The position numbers and the translations under genes are program-made. Below are positions 22,180 through 35,094 of a stretch of DNA of 64,000 bases, piece after piece. The DNA comes from Dasypus novemcinctus. Lineage: Eukaryota > Chordata > Mammalia > Cingulata > Dasypodidae. Each line of letters starts with the position of its first letter. The stretch's first letter is position 1. The notes under the pieces were generated by a model. That model did no database searches. It worked only from the letters and a program-made list of their open reading frames with translations, and was not told where the DNA came from. Location of the stretch: contig NC_080676.1 of NCBI RefSeq assembly GCF_030445035.2, positions 11,694,940 through 11,758,939 on the forward strand, read 5' to 3'.

Positions 22180-22871
22180 GTCTGCACTTTGCAGACATCC
22201 ATCCTGGAGCGCCTGTGCCCTGCCCAAGGAACGTCACTTCGGTTCAAGAACACTGGCTGCATTTTAGGCCTCTGTCAGTGGGCATCTTGCCTACAGGGCT
22301 CCATAAATGTGCAGATAAAGCTGCACAGAAAGCCAGGTGCGGTGTCCGCAGCGAGTTCAGTCCCACAGAGTAAGGAAGGCAAAGGACTCCCTGGCTTCAC
22401 CATGGGTACCTGCTCCCTCCACATCCCGACGGCCTGCCAGAGGGCCCAGAGCTTGTTTACGTATGAATCCATTAACAACTCACTAGACTCCTCTTGCTTT
22501 TGGGAGCTGGAGAAGGCTGATTGAAACCTGAATTCAGTCACAGTCTAGGGAATACTACATGTTAAAACGAATTCTGGACTTCCATCCTGTAGCAGTTTAG
22601 CCAATGACTGACTCGAGAATTTGATTTTTAGAATCTTCTTGCATGCATAATATTAGGAGAGCTAAGGCAAACAAGCATTGCATAAATAACAGAAAAGAAG
22701 ACCGATAGTCCTATTTCTTAGCTTTTTTCAGGGAATGAGAAAGTTTGACTTGCCAGTCCCCCTTAAAAAATTATGTGGTAGCTCTAAATGACAATGTGGA
22801 TCTTGTTCTTTTTAAAAATTTCTGCTCGCCACATTTAATGAGAATATATTTCTACAATAAGAGTGTTTTTT
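22180..22871. other. Intergenic, nothing recognised
   Basis: Contains a 123-codon plus-strand open frame (22153-22524) with no recognisable motif, then AT-rich sequence. No gene supported. Confidence 0.45.
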
Positions 22872-23310
22872 AAAAAGGTTTATTTATCTCTCTACCCCCT
22901 TGTTTGCACTTGCTGTGTCTGTTCGTCTTCTTTATTTCTTTAGGGGCCACTAGGAACTGAACCCAGGACCTCCCATGTGGGAGGGAGGCGCCTAAACACT
23001 TAAGCCACCTCTGTTCCCTGCTTTGTTATGTCTCTCGTTATGGTTTTCCTTTTGTGTCTCTTGTTTGCATCATCTTGTCGCGTCAGCTCGCCATCCTGCT
23101 CACCCTCTTTAGGGGGCACCGGGAACCTCTGTTCCCTGCTTTGTTGAGTCTTTCATTATGTTTTTCTTCTTGTGTCTCTTGTTGTGTCAGCTTGCTATGC
23201 CTGCCCATCGCACCAGCTCTCTGTCTTCTTTAGGAGGCACCAGGAACCAAACCACAGACCTCCCATATGGTGGGTGGGAGATCAATTGCTTGACCACACC
23301 TGCTTCTCTA
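22872..23310 (-). repeat. Compound DAS SINE with duplicated body, minus strand
   Basis: Read on the minus strand there are two tRNA-like heads (complements of about 22960-23020 and 23238-23305) with CT-rich bodies. Within the second unit a segment of about 115 bp recurs: 23008-23124 and 23126-23242 both begin 'cctctgttccctgctttgtt' and end in an 'ggcaccrggaa'-type motif. The TTTATTTAT tail of the minus-strand element lies at the left end. Confidence 0.7.
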
Positions 23311-24505
23311 CCATATAAGTTTTACCCCCAACTGTAAAACATGAATTTTAAATGACTTTATATAGACAGGATCAAATATACATGTTTCTATGCATATGTC
23401 CTTGTCATATAACCTGAGAGAAAATGATTTGCACACCTTTTGAATAGTTCAGGGCAGAAAGAATGACTCATTTCTTTCTGGTGACTTAAGAATTTAACAC
23501 TGGATGTTAGGAGACTGCAAGCTGGGGGCCGGGGAGGAATGTGCCCATAACCCTCGTAGCTGGGCTCTGCACTCCTGGAAGTGGGAAGGACAACTTATTC
23601 ACTTTGTCCCTGTGGAGATGCTCCTGGAATTGCTTACTGCCACTTGCACCCCCAGGCTTTTCAGTTCACCTAAAATCATGTCATTTCTGGGGCCATTATT
23701 TCTTCTAGCCCCCAAACTGCAATGGTGGGTCCACTTTCTGGGTTGCAGTAATGTTTTCATGCCTCTCCCCGGCTCTGTAGTATCAGAGGACTCTGGGAGC
23801 CCCAGTGGTTCATGGATCCTGACGTCACCACTCTGAGGTGAATATCCTCAGCTATGGTAAGTGCATTTTAACATCCAACGTGGTACTCATCCTTTGCTCC
23901 TTTGTGGCAGACTAAGTGCCTTCGTATACATATTTTTGACAGCCACCTGGGTTTACAACTCCAAAAAATGTCAGCGAATAAGACACGTTGTCAGACACAT
24001 TCATCCTGGGGGAGCCTGGACGAGCAGCCACTGGGCAGAAGCGCTCCATAGAGACAGCCTCTCCTGGATCTCACTGGGGAAGGCTGAGGACGGGCCTGAG
24101 TGTGGGGAAATATCGACAGCATGGCGATAGGTGGTGAGCAATATGCTTAATGTGTACACAAGCACACGAATCTGTGTGTTTGTATCTCATTTTAAAGGAA
24201 GCTATTTCATAGAAAAATAGAATTTTAACATATCAGCGCAGTGCACGGTGGGGCTAAACAGGGCTTTAGTTCACCTAACAGCCCAAAGGCCAGCTGGTGC
24301 AGGCAAATACTTTCTTCCTCTGGGAGAAGTACCAGCCCTTTTAGATTTGCCAAGCTGATGCCTGGTTCACTTTTCAAGAGTAATTTTATTCTTGCAATGA
24401 ATGGGTAGAAGAACTCCTCCTTTCTTTGACATCCAGGGAATGATGATAATCCATTAACCTTGATTAAACGCAATGTTTTAGTCACTCTGTGATTTTAAAT
24501 ATGCA
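23311..24505. other. Intergenic, nothing recognised
   Basis: No recognised repeat or gene. Open frames of 110 and 89 codons (23504-23836, 23861-24130) look like chance. Confidence 0.45.
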
Positions 24506-24509
24506 CATA

Positions 24510-26590
24510 TATAATAAACTATATTTTTAGAGAAATTTTAGATTTACAGAAAAGTTATACCAAAAGTATAGGGAATTCCCATATTACACCCCCCCACCGC
24601 CTTACACACTCAGTTTCCCCTATTATTAATGTCTTACATTAGTGCGGTACATTTGTTACAGTTGGTGAGCCAATATTGAAACATGGCTCCCAACCAGTCT
24701 ATAGTACACATTATGATTTACACTTTGTGCTGTACAGTTTTTATAGGCTTTGACAAATGTATAATGTCATGTATCTGTCATTGCAGCATCATACAGAAAA
24801 ATCTCACTGCCCTAAATATGCCCATGACCCACACATTCATCCCTCGCCCTCCCTTCTGTACCCCTGACCACCACAATCTTTATATCAATCCTACAGGTTC
24901 TTTTGTTATCACAAGATAATAATCTCAATAACAAGAACAATAAATGTACTTTGCTTATACTCCACCCTTATGTTTCTTCATGCCTCAGTTTTGAGGGATT
25001 TGGGATGATGTCCACTCTGACTGATTCGAGCTGAGAGGAGATTTAGATATCATGGGGAAGATGGAAAGAATTGTTTTCCCTGCAGTTGTAGATACTCCTT
25101 TTTTTTGGGCAGCAGGGGTTGGGACTCATCATCATCGTTTTGTTGGTTGTGTAGGGCAAGCCCAAAGAACTGGAAAGTAGGAGTTGGCTGCAACTTTGCT
25201 GGGACTCAGGGCTCGACTAGCATATGAACAATCTGAAGATTTAAGTCTCTGAGAGATAAATTTAAAAGGTTTACTGAAAATTATAGGTTTAAATAAAAGG
25301 AGTAGAAGAATCATGAGTAGTTATACTCATTATAAATGAGTATAACTTTGTTATATTGGGGCAATAGATTATCATACATTCCCAAATATGGCCCACTGAG
25401 GTGGTGTTGAGTTCATGAGGCTGTGCGCCTTGCCTCTGGTGTCTGGATGTCCCTAGAACCCTAGGGAGTCCTTTTGTTTGAGGCTTTGTTTACTGTGGCA
25501 ATTAGTGAAATCTGCCTGAGACCTGCCCAAGTATGGTCTCTGGAATGACCTCCTGACCCACTTTGAAATCTCTTAGCCCCAAAAACTCATTTGTATTTAA
25601 TATTTTCTCCTTTTGGTCAAGATCTTTTTCCAAATACGCCACTGGTTAGTTCTTGGTAGTAAAGCCTCAGTGTCAGGGAGGCTCATCCCTGAAAGTTATG
25701 TCCCACATTGAAGGGTGGTAGTGAGTTTATTTGCTGAGTTGGCTTACAGAGAGACCACATTTGAATAACTAGATGGTTTTCAGGAAGCAACTTTTAGGCA
25801 TTAATTATAATTAGGCTAAGTTTCATTCTTATGGGAATAAGATTCATAAGTACAAGCATTAAGATTGAGGGCTTGACATATTGTCCTGTTTTCTTTTATT
25901 AGGTAAGGCTTACATATTCCAGAGATTTTGCCATCTTATTTGGAAAAGTAGCAGGACTTCCCCAGGATGGAAGTTTAATGTTTTGTTAGCTGCTGTGTGG
26001 GCCTCTATCTATTGAAAAAACATACCCTTGACAACGCGAATACATTCATATCCCATAGAAGGATGCTTTAGGTGCATTTCCCAGCATATATCACCCCACT
26101 ATCAACATCTGTAGTAGTGAAGTACCTACTGAAAGAACATTCTTATGTTTGTATTCTTTTTGTTGCATATATATATATTTTTAAAAGATTTATTTATTTA
26201 TTTATATCTCTCCCCTTCCCCCTCACCCCTGTTGTCTGTTCTGTGAGTCTATTTGCTGCGTTTTCTTTGTCTGCTTCTGTTGCTGTCAGCGGCACGGGAA
26301 TCTGTGTTCTTTTTGTTGCGTCATCTTGTTGTGTCAGCTCTCCGTGTGTGTATTTGTATTCTTAACCACCATCCTTGGCCACTCCAGAGTTCACTGAGCT
26401 ATATAGTCACCTGTTTTATCCTCTGTCTTTCCTTCTAGCATCAAGGATGGCTGCAATTTTTCCCTTTCAACCATGCTCACAGTCTTGATCGTTGCTAATT
26501 ACACTGATATCACTGCGCCACCCTCACCTCCATCCATTTCCAAACCATTACCACCAACCTAATTATACGTTCTGCACGTGTTAAGCATCA
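24510..26590 (-). mobile_element. Old L1 (L1M) 3' UTR, interrupted by a DAS SINE
   Basis: Long antisense L1 3' untranslated sequence: 'gatttacagaaaagttatac' at the left (3') end and 'ggaggctcatccctgaaag', 'gagaccacatttgaataac' near 25680-25770, which are homologous to the younger copy at 50107-51350. The DAS insertion at 26159-26352 splits it. No ORF2 sequence remains in this orientation. Confidence 0.65.
26159..26352 (-). repeat. 5'-truncated DAS SINE body with 11-bp TSD
   Basis: Carries only the tRNA-unrelated body (tctgttgctgtcagcggcac, tgttgcgtcatcttgttgtg) and the T-rich tail side (aagatttatttatttattta). The tRNA head is missing. The direct repeat tttgtattctt at 26148-26158 and 26353-26363 defines the insertion into the L1 3' UTR. 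Confidence 0.8.
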
Positions 26591-26606
26591 GCCCAGCTGG
26601 TACAGG

Positions 26607-27312
26607 ATAGTCTCTTCAACAAATGGTGCTGGGAGAACCGGATTTCCATATCCAAAAGAATGAAAGAGGATCTCATGCCTTATACAAAAATTAACTCAAG
26701 ATGGATCAGAGACCTAAATATAGGAGACAGGACCATAAAGCTCCTAGAAGATAATGTAGGGAAGCACCTACAAGATCTTGTGGTAGGCAATGGTTTCATA
26801 AAATTGACCTCCAAAGTCTTAATAGGGAAAGAAAAAAAAAGATAAATGGGACCTCCTCAAAATTCAAAACTTTTGCACCTCAAAGGAGTTTGTCAAGAAA
26901 GTGAAAAGGCAGCCTACTCAATGGGAGAATATTTGGAAACCACATATCCAATAAGGGCCTAATATCCAACAAATATAAAGAAATACTGCAACTTAGTAAT
27001 AAAAAGACAACCCATTTTAAAAATGGTCCAGAGACTTGAACAGGCAGTTTTCCAAAAAAGGAAATACAATTGGCTAAAAACTACATGAAAAGATGCTCAA
27101 CGTCACTAGTTTTTAGGGAAATGCAAATCAGAAGTACAATGAGCTATCATTTCACATCTACCAGACTGGCTGCTTTAAAAAACAACAACAGAGATCTATA
27201 AGAGTTGGAGAGGATGTGGAGAAAAGGGAACTTATCCACTGCTGGTGGGAATGTAGAATGGTGCAGCTGCTGTGGAGGACAGTTTGGCAGTCCCTCAGGA
27301 AGCTAACTGTAG
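26607..27312 (+). mobile_element. L1 ORF2 C-terminal fragment
   Basis: Decayed coding sequence from the distal part of L1 ORF2: 'cttcaacaaatggtgctggg', 'aaacttttgcacctcaaagg', 'ccactgctggtgggaatgta' and 'ggacagtttggcagtccctc' appear in order. Frameshifts break the frame after about 60 codons, and it stops before the ORF2 terminus. It is non-functional. Confidence 0.85.
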
Positions 27313-27455
27313 AATTGCTTTGCATATATTTTATCCTCACAGCAACACTCTAGGGCAGCCACTACTCACGACTCAGAGAGATGGAGTAATCTGCCTAAGG
27401 TCAGATAGTTAGTAATCAGTCAACCCAGGCAGTCTCACCCCAGAACCTAAGCTCT
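27313..27455 (-). repeat. MIR fragment
   Basis: The phrases 'ttatcctcacagcaacact', 'actcagagagatggagtaa' and 'cctaaggtcagatagttag' are typical antisense MIR. Confidence 0.7.
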
Positions 27456-27459
27456 TTCT

Positions 27460-28514
27460 TTACTAGTTAAAAAGTTTCTAGTTGTTCTTATTTTGGAATG
27501 ACACGGCTGCCTTCTGTTAAGTTAAAAACCTAGAGTGGGCCTGATAATTTGCCAAGAAAAGGAAAATACCACATAAATCATTTACCTATGGGTAATTACC
27601 GAGGGGAACTTTTCTTTCAGTTTTTTTTTTAACACTGCAAGTTATCTAATCCAAAGAGCCAACAGGATTTAATTTTAATTTAAACCCTCACCATGCACCA
27701 TCCATAGTTTCAATCAAATGAGCAGTTTTAATAGAAACATCCTATCTGGGTCTGTGGGGAAAGCAATTATTTCCATTTTGGTGCCATTTATAACCAGCTG
27801 CCTTGGAATAATTTAGGAAGACCTATTTACCTGTTTTTTTTAATTAGAAGTGCAACCAGGGAACCTCAGTGACCCCATTTGTAATAAATATGCACATTTA
27901 CAATGCAGTAACACATGGATATTGCTTTTTAGAGATTGGTTCCTCAAGGCGTTATGAAGATATCCTGCAGTGTTCAGAGTAGTCATTTTCCATAGTCTTA
28001 TTACTACCAAATGAGGGTAAAGGCATTTCTTGTGTGTTTGTGTGAGAGCTGTGGAGTCATGGATACACGAGATGGCTGCGGAGCACAGATTTAGTTATGC
28101 CTTCACCAGGGCACATTTTCTTTGGCCTGTTGAGCAACGAGTAAGAGGCAAAAAATCAGAGTGGCTGATTTAAAGTGGCACCATCAGCTGGTGCCCCCAA
28201 AGATCCAGAACGGTCTATGGGCTTGTTAACATTTTCATGCAAGAGTTTTTGGATGAGAATTCAGAGAATTCTTTCACTAAGTATTCAGAGAAAGCATTGT
28301 CTCTGCCGCTTTCTTTTTCAAGGGGTCTCTAATGAGGAGACTTTGTCACTTACCAGCTGGCCACTACTCTGAACCCTCTTTTGTTACTGATTTTATTTGG
28401 TTGGCAAGAAAATTAAGTGAGGTGAAATCCCTAGGATAGCCCAACATTTACGATGCTTGATGTTCTAATAGTGAAAGAACTCTAACCCTTCCTTCTTTAG
28501 ACAAACAGAAACAT
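27460..28514. other. Intergenic, part possibly conserved
   Basis: No recognised repeat. The AT-rich block at 27530-27920 (aattttaatttaaaccctc, caataaatatgcaca-like motifs) has the texture of a conserved non-coding element. No gene. Confidence 0.35.
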
Positions 28515-28870
28515 ACTTCAATCCACAGAGATGCTTAAACCTCTGGTTTGGAAGTGAGAGAAATGGCATTAAGCAAGGAAATTAGGGTGAGATAGGGATT
28601 CTAAGCCAGTAATAAAATTAGAGTTAGGACTAGGTTTCCTTAAATATTAGAGCATCCTTAGCAAATGGTAACTTCTGTTTATGACTTCATTGCTATTTTT
28701 CTCTCTTTCCCTTTGTTCAACCTGGGCAAGCAAGAACAACCAAGAGCCATATCCTTCATTCTTCTTCCTCGAGCAAACAAAACAAGCAACGAACCCACAA
28801 ACATATATTTAAGACTCTGATTTGGAACTAACGGAAATGGTATAAGCAAGTATATTTAGAGTTTTTGTTT
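28515..28870 (+). repeat. Pair of diverged local direct repeats
   Basis: The segment 28537-28587 (aaacctctggtttggaagtg, then gagaaatggcattaagcaag) is similar to 28810-28860 (aagactctgatttggaacta, then acggaaatggtataagcaag), about 270 bp apart. No family recognised. Confidence 0.45.
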
Positions 28871-29295
28871 AAATGCCCTTTCTCCTCGACTCACACAATT
28901 TTGCCTACTCTCACAGCGCTCCAAAAGAGAAATTAATCTGGGAAAAAAGTATCAAAGGCTTCTAACATTAAACAGCCCTTTCATGTTCATAAGCCATCTG
29001 TGCTGTGACTTCCACCAGCAGAGTCCTGATGTTGCTACACTGGCTAACTCTCTTTGCTCAGGATAGAGAGCATGTGCCATCCGGAGTCCAGAGACAGCCG
29101 TGGGGCCTACAACACCTGGATTTCTTTCTTTCTTGAGCAGTGGGTCTGGTTTCACTGGTACCTTCTTCTACTACCTGCCTAGGTCTGGAATCGGGTGGTT
29201 ATCTTTATGCCAAGAACATTCTTTCATTGGGCAAAACGACAGTAACCTGGAAATTCAACTACAGATTCTGAAAAGTAGATACTTAATAATTCAGC
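28871..29295. other. Intergenic, nothing recognised
   Basis: No gene or repeat recognised. Confidence 0.45.
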
Positions 29296-29299
29296 AGAA

Positions 29300-29545
29300 A
29301 TTTAAAGAGCTGTAATTTGCAAGGGACACAGACATATTCTCTGCCCTCTTGGAATGTATATTGCAGTAGAGATAGACTGATACACATTTCAGATACGATA
29401 TGACAAGTGCCATTGTCAGGTAAGTTTTAGGTACTTGTAGCGCATGATGGAAGAGGGGCTAATCCCAGCTGGATGGGGTGGTGCTGCTGGAGGAGGTTTC
29501 CAGAGGGAACGATGTTTCTCCTGGGGCATGACAGGTGAAATAGGA
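29300..29545 (+). repeat. Old interspersed repeat, 'ctgccctcttggaa' family
   Basis: The phrases 'tctctgccctcttggaatgt', 'gatatgacaagtgccattg' and 'ctggaggaggtttccagagg' follow the order of a common ancient mammalian repeat, also seen at 37720 and split around 50107-51350. Family name not given. Confidence 0.5.
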
Positions 29546-29744
29546 TTTTTCTAATTCAGGGATGGGGGTTGAGGCGAGGTTAGGGCACCAGGTAGAAGGA
29601 GCTGTCTAAGCAGATATCTGAGAGAGGTGTTGTAGGGCTGTGTATAGAATGTGAGCAAAGGAGCTGGAGAGATTGGGGGGACTCTTGGGGGCTCCCCAAA
29701 CAGTAGTCTTTCCTTCATCTGCAGGAATAGAATCGCGAAGTTTT

Positions 29745-30075
29745 TGTTAGGCGGGTGGCAGCCGAGAAAAAAAAAGACTACATTTCCCAGCCTCCCTTGC
29801 AGTTGGGCGGGGCTTGTGTTTCCCTTCTGGCCAATGAGAAGGAAGCAGCCGTGATGGCCCGCGACCTTCCCCTCCACGCTTTCCCAGTTCCTGCTGGGGG
29901 AATGTGGGTGAGCCCCTGTGCCGCCCCGGGATGCTCAGTAAACGAGGAGCCTCGGTGCTGATGCTGGAGGCGCCTTACAGCCATGGATTGCTCACTCTCA
30001 TATAATTACACGAGAGAAAAATAAACTCTGTGGTGTTCGAATTAACGGTAATTTGGGTCTCTGCTAACACTGCCA
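29745..30075 (+). repeat. Old interspersed repeat, 'ggccaatgag' family, copy 2
   Basis: Clearest copy: 'gactacatttcccagcctcc', 'cttgcagttgggcgggg', 'tctggccaatgagaaggaag' and 'gagagaaaaataaactctgt', ending 'ggtaatttgggtctctgc'. Related to 19380 and 38505. Confidence 0.6.
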
Positions 30076-30284
30076 TAGCTCTATGCTAAATAATTCAAGA
30101 GGAAGCTGGGGCCAGATATTCCCTTCTTCCATTTGAGTGGCGGGCTCATCGAGTGCCTGCTCTGTGGAGCCCTGTGCGGAGCGCTTGGCTTACCTCGGTG
30201 ACCCAGCCGGACCAAGCCCCCCTCTCCTGGAAGTCGGATTCAGTAAGGGAGTTTCCAGGGCTTTGCAAGCAGACAAAGGAACAA

Positions 30285-30500
30285 TAATGATGAAGAAGAC
30301 GATGAGCAGAGCAGGCAACACTTACCAAGGGCTGCCTCTGTGTCAGTCACTAGCCAAGTACTTTACATGATACTCCATGTAATTCTCACAAGAACCCTAT
30401 GACTCAGCTGCTAGTATTGGCCCTGTTGTATAGATGGAGAATGAAGAGGTTAAGTAATTTGTCCAGTTCCGTTATGAAGCATTTGGAAGCAGGGGTCTGA
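30285..30500 (-). repeat. MIR element
   Basis: Antisense MIR: 'tgcctctgtgtcagtcacta', 'taattctcacaagaaccct', 'gaagaggttaagtaatttgt' and the expected spacing between them. Confidence 0.8.
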
Positions 30501-31143
30501 AGCACCTGTGGGTATCAATACGTATGGGTTAAGGCTGGCAGGTTCAAGCTCGGACTAGGCTAAACCCAAACCCCTGCACCTGCAGGCCCCTGCTGCTCCC
30601 TTTTGGTGGCTGACTTCTTAGTTCTCTGACAGACCACACCGCCCAGTCTTCTACAAAGCTGCTTCTAATAATCTCCTGCCTCCCAATTGCCCCAACTCCC
30701 AAACCCTCAACCAGAACCATTATAAACACTTTCTTTATCTGTTCACGTTTCATTTTGAAGTAATTCCGGACTTACAACTTTTTCAAAAATAGTCCAAGGA
30801 ATTCCCACAAGTCCTTTGCCCCAAATGTTAGCATTTTACAAGGCCACAGTAAAATGATAAAAATCAGAAAATTAAGAGTGGTGAAATACTTTTATATAGC
30901 CTGGAGACCTTAGTCACATTTCATCAGTTGTCTCTCTAATGTTTTTTTGTTTGTTTGTTCAGTATCCAATCCAGGGTCCCACACAGCAGTTAGGGGGACA
31001 TTGTTATGTCCCCGTAGTCTCCCTGAATTTGTGACAACTCAGGCCTCAGTCTTTGTCTTTCATGACCTTGACACTTTTGAAGAATACTGAAGAGTCCTGC
31101 CCGGTTATTTTGTAGGCTGTCCCTCAGTTAGGGTTTGTCTGAT

Positions 31144-31561
31144 TTTTTTTTTTAAGATTTATTTATTTTATTTATTCCTGCCCCCCCGCCCCAGTTGTCT
31201 GCTCTCTGTGTCCATTCACTGCGTGTTCTTCTGTGACTGCTTCTATCCTTATCAGCGACACTGGGAATCTGTGTTTCTTTTTGTTGTGTCATCTTGTGTC
31301 AGCTCTCCCTGTGTGCGGCGCCATTCCCTGGGCAGGCTGCACTTTGTTTCGCGCTGGGGGCGGCTCTCCCCACGGGGCGCACTCCTTGCACGTGGGGCTC
31401 CCCTATGCAGGGGACATCCCTGCGTGGCAGGGCATTCCTTGCGCGCATCAGCACTGCACATGGGCCAGCTCCACACAGGTCAAGGAGGCCCTGGGTTTGA
31501 ACCGCAGGCCTCCCATGTGGTAGGTGGACGCCCTATCCACTGGGCCAAGTCCGCTTCCCTA
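31144..31561 (-). repeat. Full-length DAS SINE
   Basis: About 418 bp. On the minus strand the tRNA-Ala-like head (complement of about 31485-31558) is followed by the long tRNA-unrelated body (ggcgcactccttgcacg, gtgtgcggcgccattcc, tatcagcgacactgggaatc) and an A-rich tail (complement of tttttttttttaagattta). The repeat tctgat at 31138-31143 and 31562-31567 marks the insertion point in the L1 3' UTR. The head can look like a tRNA gene but is not one. Confidence 0.85.
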
Positions 31562-32094
31562 TCTGATGTTTTTTGATGATTAAATTCAGGTTATGTATTT
31601 TTGGCAAGAATACTGCAGAAGTGATGCTACATTCTTCTTTGTGCAACATATTGGGAGCCACTTGGGTTTGATTTGTCCTATAACTGGTGATATTAACTTT
31701 GATAACTTGGTTAAGGTGATGTCTGACAGGTTTCTCCATTGGAGAGCTACTATTTTCCCCTTTGTTATTAATAGTAATTAATACATATTTTATGGGGAGA
31801 TACTTTGAGACCATGTAAATATCCTGTTTCTCATCATACTTGTGCTCAATAATTTTAGCACCCACTGATAATTCTTGCCTGGAAGAATTATTATTGTGGC
31901 ACTTCTTGCTAAATAGTAATTCTTTATTTCCATCATTCCTTCTACATTTATTAGCTGGAATTCATCTGCAAGAAAGAGCTTTCTCTTCTCTCTCGTTTAT
32001 TTATTTATTCAATTATTTATTCACATGGATTAATGGATTTTATTTTATTATATGGGTAATTACTTATTACCTTATTTATTTATTTATAATTTTT

Positions 32095-32187
32095 ATGTTT
32101 TTATTTTGGGGAGGTATCAGAGATTGAACCCAGGACTTCATATATGCAAAGCAGGTGCTCAACCACTGAGTTACACTTGCTCCCCCA
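32095..32187 (-). repeat. DAS head-only SINE
   Basis: The complement carries an A box (gtgtaactcagtggttgag) and a B box (tcctgggttcaatctctg) followed by an A/T-rich tail. Only the tRNA-like head is present. Confidence 0.75.
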
Positions 32188-32354
32188 TAATTATTTATTT
32201 TGTTGCTCAAGTTGTCCCAGTTTTGGGAAGTTGATTCCTATGTAATTTTGACGTATTTTCATAATTTCTTGAGCATTTCTTTTCAGGCAGCAGAAGATAG
32301 CTCACCTTGTACTTTCCCTTCCCTATCCTGGAATCAGCCATTTCTCTAAAGAGT

Positions 32355-34304
32355 CCTGATTCCTTAGTGGAGGATGGTATTTCAAAATTAAATCTGAGAG
32401 CTGGATCTGCTCATTCAACGAGAACAATTTTAGGTCTCAGTACAAGAGGACTTGGTTGTGTGTTTTGTCATTTTTTGTTCTTTTCTGCTCAGCTGCTTTT
32501 TTATTATCAATTTATTTTTATGGCCTGTGAGGTGTCAAGACATACTGTTCTACAGAAATACGAGTGTGTCTATTTTTATTTACTGTGCTCCAGTAAATAT
32601 TTGTTGACTATTTAATGCTATACCTATTCATCCACCTACCCATGAGCACCAAAATTTATTGATGCTAGAGCCAAGAAGAGAACAGATTATTGATAATCTT
32701 ACTCTGATTATATACTTGTATGTTTTGGTGGGAATAGACTATACCTATTCAGTTCCTTATCAACTGGTCAACTCAGTCCATTTGCTCAAGCTACTGGCAA
32801 AAATCAGCTTCGCTACTTGCTTGGCGTTGCTAGACCCTAATTAACTACATTTTTCAAACAATTGTGCTATTTTGCAGGTACTGCTTTGGTTAGAAATTTA
32901 GTTTCCCCATTGGTAATGAATATGCCGAGATGGCTGAATCATATAAAATCACAGCACTTCTGCTACTTTGGAACACCCATTCCCCTGAGGGATGTCTTAG
33001 AGTTATATGCATAATCAACAGGTAATTTATGTGCTCCAAAGCCAACTCTCTCAGGGCAAAAGCTCATCTGTTCTGTTTTGGTGAAGGATGTCTCTATTTC
33101 ATTTTCTATGGATTCTTCATCAAAATCACTCTATAGATCAAACAGGAGTTTAGTGAGAAACCTTTGGAACAGGATTCAATCATGTTGATTTAGCCAACAA
33201 TTTCCCACATGGGAAATGCAGTTACGTGAATTAATTCTTCTTAGACTTTTCTACATTGTGCTTGATGAGTTTGGTGGCAAATGATAGATTAAGAAGGAAA
33301 ATGTAAGCCTTCTAGAGGAAGAAGAGTTAGGAATTCTATATATTCTTCTCATAAAAATGTTTTTTTTTGTGTGTGTGTGCTATTGCTCAGAGCCAGTTCC
33401 CCAAAAGATAAATAGCTTCTGAAAAGCTGAAATGACCACAGCTGGGCTATTGTTATAAAAGTGGTTACTGTTCAAGAGCTACACCTGGCTAAGATGTATA
33501 CCAGACTTTACTGGCACTGTCCTTTGAAACAGAAGCACCCTCAACAGGCTTGGAAAGTACTTCCGGATATCTCTGTGACTTTCTGCCAGCCTCAAGGGAC
33601 TGCTTCAGCAGTAGAGCATGCTTCTTATCAGCAGTTCTGCTTCTACAATTGTCTCCTAAGAAAATAAGATCAGGTCACATCTTCTGGCCAACAGCTTCTC
33701 AATACACCATGCTACCATTTTGAAATCACTTGGGAGCATCAATTCTTCATCCAGAACTTCCGATGTAAGGAAAATCAAATTCTCTCACCTTAGCACACAC
33801 ACACCCATCTTCCTGATGGCTCCTCCTGCCCCAACTGATAGTCCTCATCTCAAATTTTCCTTAGCACATTAACCTTGAGAGTAAGTATTGTTGCTCTTGT
33901 GAGAAGTATGGGGTGGAGGAAGACTCCTGAGTGACCTGGATCAACAGAGAAGGCAGCAGGGTGTGTGATCCCTGAGCATTTGCTAAACCCTAACAGCCCC
34001 ATGTCTGTCACAACTTTCTCAGGAACACCCTGCTCCTTTGATGCCATGAATGCATTGTTGCCGTTGGTAATTGCCTTGAGGGGTTCAGGAGAGTTCTGTA
34101 GACCACTTCTTGGACCTGGAAGACAGCACTTCTATTTTCCTACTCTGTTGAGAGTTTGTGTACTGATTATCCTGTAGCGCTACCTGCATTTTCTGTGTGA
34201 GAGACATGCCTGTGTTCTACCCTGGAGAGCTAGGCCCTCTGTTTAAGAAATGCTGCAGCGCGAAGACCTGATATGACATGGGTCTGCTTTGGTGGTAAAG
34301 GTAA
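32355..34304. other. Intergenic, nothing recognised
   Basis: AT-rich, with a T-run and GT run at 33359-33379 and a CA run near 33796-33806. No gene and no repeat I can name. Confidence 0.45.
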
Positions 34305-34535
34305 GGAAACATGGCACCTCAGGACCTTTGCACTTGCAGCGTCCCCGGCCTGGGACACTCTTTCCTGAGATATCTGCATGGCTAGTTCCCTTTCACCATT
34401 CAGATCTCAGCTTAAACATCCCCTTGTCAAAGCGGCTTCCCCGATCACACGGGCACCCTCTTTCCCAGTCCCTGGTTTTATTTTCTTCATAGCATGAATC
34501 ATTCTCTGATATTATTTTGTTGGTTGATTTATTTA
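34305..34535 (+). repeat. L2 LINE 3' fragment
   Basis: The phrases 'aggacctttgcacttgcag', 'cctgggacactctttcctga', 'tcagatctcagcttaaacat' and 'gcggcttccccgatcacac' are textbook L2 3' region landmarks in the right order. Confidence 0.85.
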
Positions 34536-34539
34536 CTTA

Positions 34540-35094
34540 ACAGCTGGGGCTGGAGGCGCCACAAGAGCAGGGTCTTTATTCACTTTGTGCACAAGTATTT
34601 TCACAGCGTCTGGAACAAGAATGGTGAAGCTGCGGTAGGACAGGTCTGCGACGCCTGAGTCAATTAGTACAGAACGCAGTAGTCTCAGGTACATTTCTGA
34701 ATTGTAAATCCACATATCCTCACAGCTGTCTGTCTTCTGGAAGCTCACTGTTGTTATCACCTGCTTTGGAAAGGTTAGAAAAGATGCATTTTGGTGGCAA
34801 GGATAGAGTCTTTTGCCTTTTGCTTGCTTTCCAGGCTTCTTCCCCAGCTGAACATTACGTGAACTAAGCGGTGGCAGCGTCCAGGCTAGCAAGCTGTCAA
34901 CCACGTGTGGAGTGTACTTCACGCTCTAAGTCATCCCCTAAGGTGGGGGGTGCAGGTAGGTTTGCTTGATTCTGAAATTCCGGGGCTGGCTGCTGCTTCG
35001 GAGGGACAGAGGGGAGTCGGTACCGCTGGGCTCCCTGGCTCCGTTATCGCCAACGCCTGGCATCTGAAATCTCTCTCCTCGCTCATCTCTCCCT
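34540..35094. other. Intergenic, nothing recognised
   Basis: A 129-codon minus-strand frame (34533-34922) overlaps the L2 edge and shows no family resemblance. No gene supported. Confidence 0.4.

Larger units (their letters stand above)
30745..32350 (-). mobile_element. Old L1 (L1M) 3' UTR carrying two DAS insertions
   Basis: Antisense L1 3' UTR: 'gttaggagaattcccac'-type start near 30765, 'tcatgaccttgacacttttg' at about 31058, 'cagttagggtttgtctga' at 31126-31143, and 'tctccattggagagctact' at about 31733. The homologous element at 44225-45700 carries the same landmarks without the insertions. DAS elements at 31144-31561 and about 32095-32187 interrupt it. Confidence 0.75.
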